Counted from the stretch's first letter, positions 1-8,678 are shown. The stretch: 64,000 bases of DNA from an uncultured Candidatus Saccharibacteria bacterium (GCA_947302125.1 CAMYUL010000004.1:29507-93506), one strand, 5' to 3'. A program made the numbers and translations. Notes: a model not told the origin generated them from the letters alone.

Positions 1-404
1 ATAACCGCTTCTATGTTTACTCAAACAACACTTTCCCAACCAAAGATGCCGGCCTAGATACTTTTGACATTGCCTTAGAAAGTGATATCGATTTCACCCC
101 TGACAATTTCTATATTTGGTCAGAGAATGAGTTCCTCGTAGCCACAAAGGATAACAAGATTGCCTTATTTGACGCAGAACTAGACCGCCTATCAAGATAT
201 GATGTTGAAGGTAATTTCCATTACTTCCTCGATGATTATCTCATTGGCACAATTAAGGATGACAAGCTCATTGTCTATGACTTTGACGGTACTAATCGTC
301 ACGAGCTAGCTAGCGCGACCGGACTTTCCACCATCGCCAAGAACAACAAATATCTCTATTATCAAAACGGTCGCACTATCACCAGGGAAAAGATTTTGAA
401 CTAA
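1..404 (+). CDS. C-terminal part of an unidentified protein (truncated by the window edge)
   Basis: An open frame (codons in register from base 3) runs uninterrupted to a TAA at 402-404, giving about 133 residues with no start inside the window. The peptide is acidic and aromatic and shows repeating strand-turn patterns of about 40 residues (YIWSENEFLVATKDNKIALF, then YFLDDYLIGTIKDDKLIVYD, then IAKNNKYLYYQNGR). This is reminiscent of blades of a beta-propeller or a similar all-beta extracellular repeat domain, but no family is recognised. A hairpin directly follows the stop. Confidence 0.6.
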   Translation, partial: NRFYVYSNNTFPTKDAGLDTFDIALESDIDFTPDNFYIWSENEFLVATKDNKIALFDAELDRLSRYDVEGNFHYFLDDYLIGTIKDDKLIVYDFDGTNRHELASATGLSTIAKNNKYLYYQNGRTITREKILN

Positions 405-425
405 AAAAAAGAGCCCCTGTAGGCT
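405..425 (-). terminator. Rho-independent terminator downstream of tRNA-Leu
   Basis: Read on the minus strand, GAGCC and GGCTC form a 5-bp stem with a 6-nt loop, followed immediately by eight Ts (plus-strand As at 403-410). It lies about 45 nt downstream of the tRNA-Leu 3' end and converges on the upstream plus-strand gene, which it may also help to terminate. Confidence 0.6.
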
Positions 426-468
426 CCATCTCTTCTTATTATAGCACACTTAATTAATTTTGTCAAGA

Positions 469-555
469 TGGTGGGCAACGAGGGACTTGAACCCTCACTC
501 TCTTACGAGAACCAGATTTTGAGTCTAGCGCGTCTACCAGTTCCGCCAGTCGCCC
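469..555 (-). tRNA. tRNA-Leu (anticodon CAA)
   Basis: The minus strand folds into a class II tRNA. The acceptor stem is GGGCGAC/GTTGCCC with an encoded CCA end. The D-arm contains the leucine-typical TGGCGGAACTGGTAGACGC. The anticodon loop is CTCAAAA (anticodon CAA), followed by a long variable arm and a GGTTCAAGT T-loop. At 87 nt it fits a tRNA with a long extra arm. It would read UUG. Confidence 0.93.
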
Positions 556-604
556 AATATGTTTATTATACCACAAAAATCAGAAATCGTGTTATAATTA
601 ACCC

Positions 605-1906
605 ATGGATACCGGTGGGCAATCTTCTAATGATCGCAGTCGGCAGACCGCAACAGAAATCGCCAGAAGGAAAGTTCTGGCGGCATATGGTGGCGGTACC
701 TCTTTTTTGCGCAAAACCGAAGGGTCTACTTTTCAGAAAAATCTTGGCAAAGCTGCTAACAATATGCCCGTAGAAGCATACATCGCTACCAGACAAGCTA
801 AGAAAGTTATCCAACCATCCCAGTCAGCTCAGTCAAATCAGCCGGTCGCCCAAGGCGCTCCATCCTACAAGCAAACCCCAATCAGCACAACGGTCACTAC
901 CAACAACAAAGCTACCGCCGAAGAGTGGCAAAAATATCACACCGCCTGGCAAGACTATTACCAAAAATACTACAGTGACTACTATGCCAAAGCTGCCAAA
1001 TCTTATATTGAGAATGAGCGCCTCAAAGATGAGCGCAAAAAACATGACGAAGAGGTCTTGGAGACTCCGCAGCTCCCAGTCAATCCTACTGAAGAAGAGG
1101 AACAGTCCATCATTGACGCCCTCAAAACCACCGTCAAAAAGCACGCCGCCACTACTATGAAAAAATCCCGCAAAATGCGCCGCCTAATGCCACTTCTAGC
1201 CGGCGCGGCAGTCGTCCTAATCGTTCTATTCTTACAATACAACCGCTTAATCTTTGCACCAATCGCCGCCTACGTCTCACCAGGAAATAGCGAAGATACT
1301 GGCATTACTGCTCTTGATCCTACCCTAACTACTGCCATTTCCGCCGACAATCGCCTCATGATTCCAAAGCTCAACGTCGATGTACCAGTTCACTTTGGCA
1401 TCGCCAATGACACCGACACAGTCAACGCCGCCATGGAAAACGGCGTCGCCCAGTTTGCCATTCCTGGCGCCAGTGCTATGCCAGGCGAGATCGGCAACCT
1501 CGTCATCACCGGTCACTCTGCTGGCGACATTTACAGCAATAATCAGTACAAGTTTATTTTCTCCGGCCTTGAGCGCCTCGGAAATGGCGATCTTATTTAC
1601 ATCGATTACGAAGGCAACCGCTATACCTACTCTGTCACTAAGATGGAAACCGTTGAACCAAACAACGTCTCCGCTCTAGTCTATGAGACCGACAAGCCAA
1701 TGCTCACTCTCATCACCTGTACCCCTCTGGGAACTTCTCGCTACCGTCTACTTGTCACCGCCGAACAGATTAACCCAGCCCCATCTGGCGCCACTCAGAC
1801 CGACTTCGTCGACAACGAGGCCGACGGCCCTTACGAGGCTATGCCGGAAAATGAGCCAACTTTCTTCGAGAGAATTTGGAATTTCCTAACCGGTCAAAAT
1901 CGTTAA
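605..1906 (+). CDS. Membrane-anchored sortase (transpeptidase)
   Basis: This is a sortase-family cysteine transpeptidase that would attach surface proteins to peptidoglycan or to each other. The catalytic set is visible: His in TGHSAGD (near residue 303), Cys in LITCTP (near 372) and Arg in RYRLLV (near 380). One membrane helix at about residues 193-214 follows an unusually long cytoplasmic N-terminus of about 190 residues that is rich in Gln, Lys, Tyr and Glu and predicted helical; most sortases have only a short tail there. The start is the ATG at 605, 6 nt after the TATAAT at 593-598, so the mRNA is probably leaderless. A possible substrate is the LPTTG protein at 37606-39054. The sortase subclass is not assigned. 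Confidence 0.85.
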   Translation: MDTGGQSSNDRSRQTATEIARRKVLAAYGGGTSFLRKTEGSTFQKNLGKAANNMPVEAYIATRQAKKVIQPSQSAQSNQPVAQGAPSYKQTPISTTVTTNNKATAEEWQKYHTAWQDYYQKYYSDYYAKAAKSYIENERLKDERKKHDEEVLETPQLPVNPTEEEEQSIIDALKTTVKKHAATTMKKSRKMRRLMPLLAGAAVVLIVLFLQYNRLIFAPIAAYVSPGNSEDTGITALDPTLTTAISADNRLMIPKLNVDVPVHFGIANDTDTVNAAMENGVAQFAIPGASAMPGEIGNLVITGHSAGDIYSNNQYKFIFSGLERLGNGDLIYIDYEGNRYTYSVTKMETVEPNNVSALVYETDKPMLTLITCTPLGTSRYRLLVTAEQINPAPSGATQTDFVDNEADGPYEAMPENEPTFFERIWNFLTGQNR

Positions 1907-1987
1907 GTTTTTTCGCAAAAAAGTATTGCTTATTGCCACGCTAACGGTTATAATAAGAATAACCTATTTTGTGGAGTGTAATACAAT

Positions 1988-3016
1988 ATGACTAAGATCA
2001 AGATTGATGATGGCAAAAAAACTCGGAAGATTTCCGTTTCTTCTGCGGAGACCCATACGAGCGTCCAGCGCTCCACCACCTTATCTCGCCGCTACGTCCA
2101 TCGCCCAGTTGCTAAGAAAATTGCCGTTTCTGACGCTAACAAGCCAGCAGAAAAGGCTACAAAGTCCAAGAAAGTTATTGCTAAGCCAGCTACTAAGAAG
2201 GTCATCAAAGTTGCTTCTGCCGCTGACAAGTCCGCTAAGCCCGTCGCAAAGAAAGAATCAAAGGATGTCGCTAAGGCTAATGCCGAGATTTTGAAACAAT
2301 CCAAGCTCGCCGCTAAGGCCGCCGCTGAGGCAGAGAAGAAAGCTCGCCTCGCCGCCGTCAAGGCCAAAGCCGACGCCGAGAGACGTGCCCGCATCGCCGA
2401 GAGACAAGCTCGCATCGCTGAGAGGCAAGCTCATCTTGCTGCTAGAAAATCTGTCAAGAAAACTACTTCCGACGACAAGATTCTAAAGAGCGCCCTCAGG
2501 AATGTCGCCTCTATGGATGAGCCAGAAGAAATGCCAAAGAAGTTCAACAAGAAACGCCGCGCTCGCCGCGTATTCTTTGCCTTGCTTTGCTCCGCTGCTA
2601 CAGTCAGCGCCCTTGTCGCTTTTGTCCATTTCAACATGCCTGATCTTTCCGTCCGCGTCGCCGCTATGCAAACCGGCATCGAAGCCACTTATCCAACCTT
2701 CATCCCTAGAAACTACAGCCTTTCTAATGTTTCCTCCGAGAAAGATGGCGAGGTCGTAATGTACTTCAATGGCCCAGAGGGCGCCGGATTCTCCCTTTCT
2801 GAAGAAAAATCCACCTGGGACAGCACCGCCCTTCTTAATAATTACGTCAAGAAGAATTACCCAACCGATTTTACCACCATGCGTGAGCAAGGCATCACTA
2901 TTTACGTCCGCGGCGACAAGGCCTGCTGGGTTAATGGTGGCCTCCTTTACAACATTCACGCTACTGGCAAAAACCTCACCAAAGAACAAATTAGAAACAT
3001 CGCTACCTCTCTATAG
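1988..3016 (+). CDS. Ala/Lys-rich single-pass membrane protein with a DUF4367-like outer domain
   Basis: The 342 residues have three parts. Residues 1-185 are extremely rich in Lys and Ala, with repeats such as ERRARIAERQARIAERQAHL that suggest a charged helix. A membrane helix at about 193-215 follows (FFALLCSAATVSALVAFVHF). An outer domain of about 120 residues contains YPTFIPRNYSL, an aromatic/Trp-containing core and a C-terminal LTKEQIRNIATSL, a pattern resembling DUF4367 domains of unknown function. GGAG at about 1973 provides a ribosome site 11 nt before the ATG. A -10-like TATAAT lies near 1950, so unlike its neighbours this gene has a leader. The function is unknown, and the basic half might bind nucleic acid or envelope polymer. 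Confidence 0.75.
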   Translation: MTKIKIDDGKKTRKISVSSAETHTSVQRSTTLSRRYVHRPVAKKIAVSDANKPAEKATKSKKVIAKPATKKVIKVASAADKSAKPVAKKESKDVAKANAEILKQSKLAAKAAAEAEKKARLAAVKAKADAERRARIAERQARIAERQAHLAARKSVKKTTSDDKILKSALRNVASMDEPEEMPKKFNKKRRARRVFFALLCSAATVSALVAFVHFNMPDLSVRVAAMQTGIEATYPTFIPRNYSLSNVSSEKDGEVVMYFNGPEGAGFSLSEEKSTWDSTALLNNYVKKNYPTDFTTMREQGITIYVRGDKACWVNGGLLYNIHATGKNLTKEQIRNIATSL

Positions 3017-3057
3017 ATTCTCCTGGAAATCCGCTTACTTTGTGGTATAATATTTTT

Positions 3058-4578
3058 ATGAATATTACTCGTTTTGCACCTAGCCCTACTGGCTACATCC
3101 ACCTTGGAAACGTCAGAAGCGCTATTTACCCATATCTTATCGCCAAACAGTCTGATGGTGGTAATTTTATTTTACGTATTGAAGACACTGACCAAAACCG
3201 CTACGTAGAAGGTGCAACCGAGTTAATCTTAGAGACCCTTACTTGGCTCGGCCTTGATTGGGATGAGGGAATCGAAAAAGGTGGCGATCACAGCCCATAT
3301 TATCAATCCGAACGCCGCGACATCTACCACGCTTATGCCAGGAAATTGCTCAAAGCCGGCCGCGCTTACGCCGATCCGACCCCTTCAGAAAAGATTGACG
3401 AGTACAGAAAAGAAGACAATGAGAAAAAGCTCCCATTCCTCTACCGCAATCACCGTCCAGAAACGGCTGATTCGTCTGATGCTTGGGAGCCAGGTACACC
3501 TCTCCGCTTCAAATCCGATCCAAAGAGCGTTGAGTGGCACGACGAAGTCATGGGCGATCTAAAGACCGGCCCAGAGGTTATGGATGATATCATCTTAATC
3601 AAGAAAGACGGCCTCCCGACTTATAACTTCGCCCACATCGTGGACGACTACGAAATGCAAGTTACTCATATTGTTCGCGGTGTAGAATACCTCTCCAGTA
3701 TGCCGAACTACTTAGCAATTTACGAAGCTCTTGGTATCTCCCATCCGAAGTTTGTATCTTTGCCACACGTCTTAGCCACGCAAGGGAACAAAAAGCTTTC
3801 CAAGCGCGACGGAGCTAAATCGGTTATCGATTACAAGGATGAAGGCGTAGTTAAGGAAGCTATGCTAAACTACCTCGCCTGCCTTGGCTGGAACGATGGT
3901 ACCGAGCAAGAAATCTACAGCAAGGACGAGCTCATTGAGAAATTCGACATCTCCCGCATCCAGACTTCCGGCGCTCGTTTCGACGAAGTCAAGCTGCTTT
4001 GGCAAAATGGTCAATGGATCCGCAAGATCTACGACGAGCAAGGTGTAGATGCGCTTTACGACCGCACCGTCTCTAGAGACGAGGCCTCTATTAAGAGCAA
4101 TGCCATCAACCCTACCAGAGATAGTCTAATCAACTTTTGGCCAGAAATTGCCATGGATTATTCGGAAGACTATCGCAAGCAAGTCTTGTCCATCATTTAC
4201 GATCGCCTCAAAGTTCTGTCTGATCTCAGAGAATACACTACTTATTTCTTTGAGGATCCACGCATTGATCTAGAGTTCTTACAGAGCAACAAATTTATCA
4301 AAAAGCTCTCCGAGACCGAACAGCGCGACTTACTCTCAGCCGCCATCGACAAACTTCAGAATGTCGAAGATTGGACTGCAGATAATTTACAAAACACCCT
4401 TAACGACCTTCTTGCAGAGACCGGCAAAAAGCCAGCAGAGCTCTTTAGCCTCATCCGCATTGCGATTTCTTACGCCAATTTCTCACCGGCGCTTCATCTC
4501 ACTATGGCAGTGCTTGGAAAAGACCGCACTATTGCTCGCCTTAACGCTACTTGCTCCGCTATCGTCAACGATCTCTAA
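3058..4578 (+). CDS. gltX: Glutamyl-tRNA synthetase
   Basis: This class I aminoacyl-tRNA synthetase charges tRNA-Glu. The HIGH-type motif is in APSPTGYIHLGN at the N-terminus, and the KMSKS-type motif is KKLSKRDG near residue 246. The 506 residues are slightly longer than usual for the family. The start is the ATG at 3058 (MNITRFAPSPTG), 6 nt after the TATAAT at 3046-3051. The upstream in-frame codons overlap the promoter and are not used. In many bacteria that lack GlnRS this enzyme also charges tRNA-Gln for amidation, but the window does not show which applies here. Confidence 0.96.
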   Translation: MNITRFAPSPTGYIHLGNVRSAIYPYLIAKQSDGGNFILRIEDTDQNRYVEGATELILETLTWLGLDWDEGIEKGGDHSPYYQSERRDIYHAYARKLLKAGRAYADPTPSEKIDEYRKEDNEKKLPFLYRNHRPETADSSDAWEPGTPLRFKSDPKSVEWHDEVMGDLKTGPEVMDDIILIKKDGLPTYNFAHIVDDYEMQVTHIVRGVEYLSSMPNYLAIYEALGISHPKFVSLPHVLATQGNKKLSKRDGAKSVIDYKDEGVVKEAMLNYLACLGWNDGTEQEIYSKDELIEKFDISRIQTSGARFDEVKLLWQNGQWIRKIYDEQGVDALYDRTVSRDEASIKSNAINPTRDSLINFWPEIAMDYSEDYRKQVLSIIYDRLKVLSDLREYTTYFFEDPRIDLEFLQSNKFIKKLSETEQRDLLSAAIDKLQNVEDWTADNLQNTLNDLLAETGKKPAELFSLIRIAISYANFSPALHLTMAVLGKDRTIARLNATCSAIVNDL

Positions 4579-4583
4579 TTTTG

Positions 4584-4690
4584 CCTTACCTTAAGCGCTT
4601 TTACGATTACCATAAGCTTTTTTATTGTTTATCATAAACTTTTTGACACTTACCATAAGCGCAAACTCCACATACCATAAGCTTTTTGCC
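4584..4690. repeat. Cluster of direct repeats of a TACCATAAGC-type motif
   Basis: Between gltX and the next gene a 10-15 nt motif recurs about every 20-25 nt: TTACCTTAAGCGCTTTT (about 4586), TTACCATAAGCTTTTTT (4608), TTATCATAAACTTTTT (4629), TTACCATAAGCGC (4650) and ATACCATAAGCTTTTTG (4672). It ends at the extended -10 element of the next gene. The same CATAAGC/GCTTATG word recurs in other intergenic regions of the window. Confidence 0.6.
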
Positions 4691-4721
4691 TTTCCATTCC
4701 GCTTATGCTATAATTTAGCGT

Positions 4722-6053
4722 ATGGATACATCAAATGATAATCAGATGGAGTCCGTAGCAGAAGAGGTCGTCGTGGTCTCAGAAGAAGTTACGACAAAAG
4801 CTCCAGTTAAGAAGAAATCTAAGAAAACCAAGGAGTTCAAAAAAGTCAGCACTCCAAAAACTGAAGAAGAGCTCAAAAAGAGTAAACACAAAAAATGCAT
4901 CATCATTACCGCCATTGTTATTTTGCTTCTTGCCATTATTGGCGGAGTAGTCTGGCTTGTATTTTTTAGCAATATTTTCAAGAACGAAGAGACTGTCGTA
5001 GAAGATGAAGAAATCGTCGTAGAAGGACCGAAGTTTTATGGTAAGCTCTCCGGCCTTCAAATCAAAGACGAATCAGAAAACTCTAAACCAACTTATTGTA
5101 TCCAAATCCCTAACGGCATCGACGGTGCCCGCCCGCAAGCCGGCCTAAACCAAGCCGCCGTGGTCTTCGAAGCTATCGCCGAAGCTGGCATTACCCGCTT
5201 TGCCGCAATTTACCAAAATCCAAAAGATGAGGCTATCGGCCCAATCCGTTCACTTCGCAACTACTATCTAGACTGGGATACTCCGTTTGATTGTACCGTA
5301 GTCCACGCCGGTGGCGCCACTGACGCCATTGCCGCACTTCGCGCCGGCGGTTACCGCGAGGTTGACGAGTCACTCATCTACACTTGGCGCAACGTTTCTT
5401 CCTACTGGGCACCAAACAACCTCTTCACCTCAGCCGAGCTTCTCGAAAAAGCCGCCCGGGATGACGGCTATAGCTCTTCTAACCCACAAGTGCTACCGCG
5501 CCTCACGCCAGAAGAAGCCGCAGACGCTGTTGCCACCGCCCGCAAAAATGCTGGCCTAGATCAAACTGAAGAGAACGCCGAGGAAAATGCCGAAGAGAAT
5601 GTCACTCCTCTCGTCAAAGAAATTGCCGTCAATTTTGGCGGAGTCGGCAGCTTTAACACCGTTTATCATTACGACGAAGCCACTAATTCCTATAATCGTT
5701 CCTACGCTTCTGGCGAAGATCATATCGTCTACACTTGCATTGACACCGGCAAAGCCCAGCCTGATCCAAAAACTGACTGTGGCGTAGCTAAGCAGGTCAG
5801 CCCTTCAGCCATCGCCGTCATGAAGGTTGATGAGTATCTTGATACCGATAATTATCATCATGTTATCCAGACCATCGGCACTGGCAATGCCTATATCTTC
5901 CAGAATGGCACCGCCACTCGTGGCACCTGGAAAAAGAATAGTAAGTCCGCTCAAATCGAATTTAGAGATGACAGTGGCAACACTATCTCCTTTACTCCAG
6001 GACAGCTCTGGATTGCCGCCATTCCAAACTCCGGTGGTAGCGTCAGATATTAG
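4722..6053 (+). CDS. DUF3048 (YerB-like) membrane protein
   Basis: A 57-residue, Lys/Glu-rich cytoplasmic N-terminus is followed by a membrane helix at about 58-83 and an extracytoplasmic DUF3048 domain. The hallmark stretch is ITRFAAIYQNPKDEAIGPIR followed by SLRNYY and VVHAGGATDA. In Bacillus the relative YerB is a lipoprotein of unknown role; here the lipobox is replaced by a transmembrane anchor. A short acidic repeat (EENAEENAEEN, near residue 284) interrupts the domain. The start is the ATG at 4722, 7 nt after the TATAAT at 4709-4714, which has an extended TATGC element and so is probably leaderless. Confidence 0.82.
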   Translation: MDTSNDNQMESVAEEVVVVSEEVTTKAPVKKKSKKTKEFKKVSTPKTEEELKKSKHKKCIIITAIVILLLAIIGGVVWLVFFSNIFKNEETVVEDEEIVVEGPKFYGKLSGLQIKDESENSKPTYCIQIPNGIDGARPQAGLNQAAVVFEAIAEAGITRFAAIYQNPKDEAIGPIRSLRNYYLDWDTPFDCTVVHAGGATDAIAALRAGGYREVDESLIYTWRNVSSYWAPNNLFTSAELLEKAARDDGYSSSNPQVLPRLTPEEAADAVATARKNAGLDQTEENAEENAEENVTPLVKEIAVNFGGVGSFNTVYHYDEATNSYNRSYASGEDHIVYTCIDTGKAQPDPKTDCGVAKQVSPSAIAVMKVDEYLDTDNYHHVIQTIGTGNAYIFQNGTATRGTWKKNSKSAQIEFRDDSGNTISFTPGQLWIAAIPNSGGSVRY

Positions 6054-6095
6054 TCACTCCAACATTATCCATCGCCCGTTGCAAAATTAAGCAGG

Positions 6096-6462
6096 AAAAA
6101 GGCCCGTAGAATTAACTACGGGCCTGGCAGGTATGGTGACAACGCACATGGTAGAAGTAGTAGTGAAAGTGCCACAAAGTGGTGTGGTGAAGGACTTCTG
6201 ATGTGCGGAGGGATTGCCACACAGGGTTTCTCGAGTGAACTCTGTGTCGGGGGAAAGCAACCCCTTGTCTATGTGCTACATTTTGCAGACTTTCTGCAAA
6301 ACGCCGTTTTTTTATTTAGTAGGCTTCCTATTGTAGATTTAAATCTACCTACAATTGTAGATTTTAGCTATGATTGCTGTAGATCTTACTCTACTTATTC
6401 CGCAGGTCTTAGCCTACCTTTCTAGGTGAATAAAATGCCCCAAAGGGCATTTCTCACTCTAT
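6096..6462 (-). ncRNA. Candidate stable structured RNA, about 367 nt, identity unresolved
   Basis: On the minus strand a consensus promoter at 6469-6497 would start a transcript near 6462, and a strong hairpin plus T-run at 6096-6124 would end it. No convincing ORF lies between. The transcript would form many hairpins: a 5' stem built on ATGCCC/GGGCAT (about 6433-6450), a closing stem GTAGGCT/AGCCTAC, TTTTGCAGA/TCTGCAAAA (6291-6311), a GGGG/CCCC stem, and a 10-bp stem built on ACACAGGGTT/AACTCTGTGT (6230-6259). Its length, promoter strength and terminator fit a housekeeping RNA such as RNase P RNA or tmRNA, but I do not find the RNase P GAGGAAAGUC core or a tRNA-like end. The plus strand also ends in a T-run near 6317, so orientation is not proven. 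Confidence 0.5.
6101..6124 (-). terminator. Strong hairpin terminator of the minus-strand candidate RNA
   Basis: GGCCCGTAG and CTACGGGCC form a perfect 9-bp stem with a 6-nt loop. On the minus strand it is followed by five Ts (plus-strand As at 6096-6100). It also lies just downstream of the DUF3048 gene on the plus strand. Confidence 0.75.
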
Positions 6463-6468
6463 GCCTTT

Positions 6469-6497
6469 ATTATAGCACACATAGCCAAAAAAGTCAA
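6469..6497 (-). promoter_or_regulatory. Sigma-70-type promoter for the candidate RNA
   Basis: On the minus strand TTGACT (6492-6497) and TATAAT (6469-6474) are separated by exactly 17 nt, with an extended TGTGC element before the -10. The architecture matches the promoter at 9659-9687, which also drives an RNA without an ORF. Confidence 0.8.
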
Positions 6498-6559
6498 TAC
6501 CATTTATGCTATTTTACCCACTTTACATTCTCCGCTCTCTGTGTTAAAATAAAACAAGT

Positions 6560-6636
6560 GGTTCCGTCGTCTAGTGGTCTAGGACGTCTGGTTCTCATCC
6601 AGAAAATCGCGGGTTCGACTCCCGCCGGAATCACCA
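6560..6636 (+). tRNA. tRNA-Glu (anticodon CTC)
   Basis: It folds as a standard 77-nt tRNA: acceptor GGTTCCG/CGGAATC (one G-T pair), anticodon stem TCTGG/CCAGA with loop TTCTCAT (anticodon CTC), a GGTTCGACTCC T-arm and an encoded CCA. A TTTACA/TTAAAAT-like promoter lies just upstream. It would read GAG. Confidence 0.93.
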
Positions 6637-6647
6637 AACTAGGATCA

Positions 6648-6670
6648 GAGCCAAAAGTAGGCTCTTTTTT
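6648..6670 (+). terminator. Terminator of tRNA-Glu
   Basis: GAGCC and GGCTC pair across a 7-nt loop and are followed by six Ts, 12 nt after the tRNA CCA end. Confidence 0.8.
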
Positions 6671-6753
6671 ATATCACGAAACTACACTATAAACCCACTC
6701 GAAAGGGCTTATTTTTATTGCTTTTTTAAGGAGAAAATGTTATAATTAAGCGT

Positions 6754-8157
6754 ATGAAAACTCTTCCTATCGTCGCATTAATTGGCCAGACTAACGCCGG
6801 CAAATCCAGCCTGCTTAATCGTTTTGCGCACAAAAATATTGCCATTGTAGCCAGGGAAGAGGGCACCACTCGCGACAATGTTGTTACTAGCATTGACGAC
6901 AAATTCCTACTAGTCGACACCGCCGGTCTTAAAAACCCAGAAGATAGTTTCGAGGCCAGCATCCAGGAGCAGATTAATGACGCTATCGACTCCGCCGAAA
7001 TTATCCTACTTACCGTCGACTCTACCAAGTATTTCAACCATTACGACAAGAATATTGCTAAGTCCGCGCTCCGCTCCAAGAAGCCGGTATTCTTGCTACT
7101 CAATAAGTCCGACCGCGGCGAGGCTCTAGACATAAACGAGTTCCGCGCTCTAGGCATCGATGAGTCGTATATTTTCCGCACTTCCGCCACCACCGGTCAG
7201 GGAATCGCAGAGGTTAAAAAGGCAATTCTAGCAAAAATCCCAGAGCCAAAAGCTTCCATCAAAGACGACGAAAACACCTTAAAGATTGCCCTTATCGGCC
7301 GTCCAAATGTCGGCAAATCCAGTCTTTTTAATTCTCTTGCCAAGAAACAACAGGCCATCGTCAGCAGCCGCCAGGGAACCACTCGCGATATCAATCGTGT
7401 AGAGATTAAATACCACGGTCGCACCCTAGAAATCCTTGACACCGCCGGCCTCAGAAAGCCCGGCCGCCGCGAAGTCGGCATTGAGAAATTCTCCGCCATC
7501 CGCACCCTCGCCGCCATCGAAGAGGCCGATATTTGCGCCCTTCTAGTAGATTCCACCGAGCCACACTCCAAGCTCGACCAGTCTCTCGCCGGCCAAATCG
7601 TCGAAGCTGGCAAGGGAATTATCATGGTTGTTACTAAGTCCGACCTCTTAGAAAACGCCGAACCAACCAATTACTTCGGCGAAGAAAACATCAAAAACCG
7701 CACCGCCGCCGACTTCCTATTAGACCAACTCGAGCGCGATTTCAACTTCTTACCATACGCACCGGTACTCTTTACCAGCTCCGAAACTGGCAAAAACGTC
7801 ACTAAGCTATTCGAGCTCGCCGAGCAAATCGACGAAGCCCGTCATCACCAAATTGCCACCAAGGACTTAAACCACATCTTACAGGAGGCCAAATCCGAAC
7901 ACTTGCCAGCCGGCCTTAAAAACACTCATCCAAAGCCGAAATACATTGTCCAGACCGACGTCTGTCCGCCATGGTTCGTCATTCACGGCCACGATCTCGA
8001 CCTCTTGCACTGGTCTTACAAGCGTTTCTTGGAGCGCAAAATCCGCGAATTTTACCCTTATGTTGGTACGCCAATCATGTTCTCATTTAGAAGTGACAAT
8101 AGTAAAAAAGCACAAGATCTAGAAGACGGTGCCCCTGCAAAGAGAAAGGTTAGCTAA
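6754..8157 (+). CDS. der: Ribosome-assembly GTPase Der (EngA)
   Basis: This double GTPase acts in maturation of the large ribosomal subunit. Two tandem G domains are visible: G1 of the first in GQTNAGKSSLL (about residues 8-18), G1 of the second in GRPNVGKSSLF (about 181-191), each followed by a DTAGL G3 motif. A KH-like C-terminal domain of about 100 residues follows. The first G1 has NAGKS where NVGKS is usual. The 467 residues are normal for the family. The start is the ATG at 6754, 7 nt after the TATAAT at 6741-6746 (leaderless type). It is followed after 2 nt by pth, so the two are co-transcribed. Confidence 0.96.
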   Translation: MKTLPIVALIGQTNAGKSSLLNRFAHKNIAIVAREEGTTRDNVVTSIDDKFLLVDTAGLKNPEDSFEASIQEQINDAIDSAEIILLTVDSTKYFNHYDKNIAKSALRSKKPVFLLLNKSDRGEALDINEFRALGIDESYIFRTSATTGQGIAEVKKAILAKIPEPKASIKDDENTLKIALIGRPNVGKSSLFNSLAKKQQAIVSSRQGTTRDINRVEIKYHGRTLEILDTAGLRKPGRREVGIEKFSAIRTLAAIEEADICALLVDSTEPHSKLDQSLAGQIVEAGKGIIMVVTKSDLLENAEPTNYFGEENIKNRTAADFLLDQLERDFNFLPYAPVLFTSSETGKNVTKLFELAEQIDEARHHQIATKDLNHILQEAKSEHLPAGLKNTHPKPKYIVQTDVCPPWFVIHGHDLDLLHWSYKRFLERKIREFYPYVGTPIMFSFRSDNSKKAQDLEDGAPAKRKVS

Positions 8158-8159
8158 AG

Positions 8160-8678
8160 ATGAAATTAATTGTCGGTTTTGGCAATCCAGAAGCAAAATA
8201 TAACTTTACCCGCCACAATTCCGGCTTCTTAGCCTTAGATTTTTATGCCAAAATCAAAGACCTTTCCTGGGAAAAGACCGAAAAAATGGGTGCCATCTGG
8301 CTAAAGACCAAGGATGCTATCTTTATCAAGCCTCAGACTTATTACAACGAGGTTGGGCGCAGCATCCAAGCCTTCGCTCACTTCTATAAGATCAAACCCG
8401 CCGATATTTTAATCGTTTGCGATGATTTCAACCTCGAATTTGGCAAAATTCGCCTCCGCGAAAAAGGCTCCGCCGGCGGCAATAATGGCCTAAAATCCAC
8501 CATTAAAGAGCTCGGCACCGAAGAATTCCCACGCCTCCGCCTCGGTACTGGCAACCCAGAACTCCGTCAAAAACTCGGCGACACCGACTTTGTCCTTGGT
8601 AAATTCACCCCAGACGAAAAAGCCGCCCTCCCAGACATCCTCCGCGAAGTCTCCGCCAAGCTTGACGAAATTATCTAA
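8160..8678 (+). CDS. pth: Peptidyl-tRNA hydrolase
   Basis: It releases peptides from prematurely dropped peptidyl-tRNA. The N-terminal IVGFGNPEAKYNFTRHNSGF carries the catalytic His and the family Asn, and DDFNLEFGKIRLR and GSAGGNNGLKS are further signatures. The 172 residues are slightly short for the family. It starts 2 nt after der with an AAAGG site upstream. Its last 8 bp overlap the 3' end of the convergent dprA gene. Confidence 0.95.
   Translation: MKLIVGFGNPEAKYNFTRHNSGFLALDFYAKIKDLSWEKTEKMGAIWLKTKDAIFIKPQTYYNEVGRSIQAFAHFYKIKPADILIVCDDFNLEFGKIRLREKGSAGGNNGLKSTIKELGTEEFPRLRLGTGNPELRQKLGDTDFVLGKFTPDEKAALPDILREVSAKLDEII

Noticed and set aside
6330-6375. ATTGTAGATTT repeats resembling Cas12a-type CRISPR direct repeats
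   Set aside because: Only two close copies of about 11 nt, no regular spacers and no cas genes. The copies pair with each other inside the candidate structured RNA.
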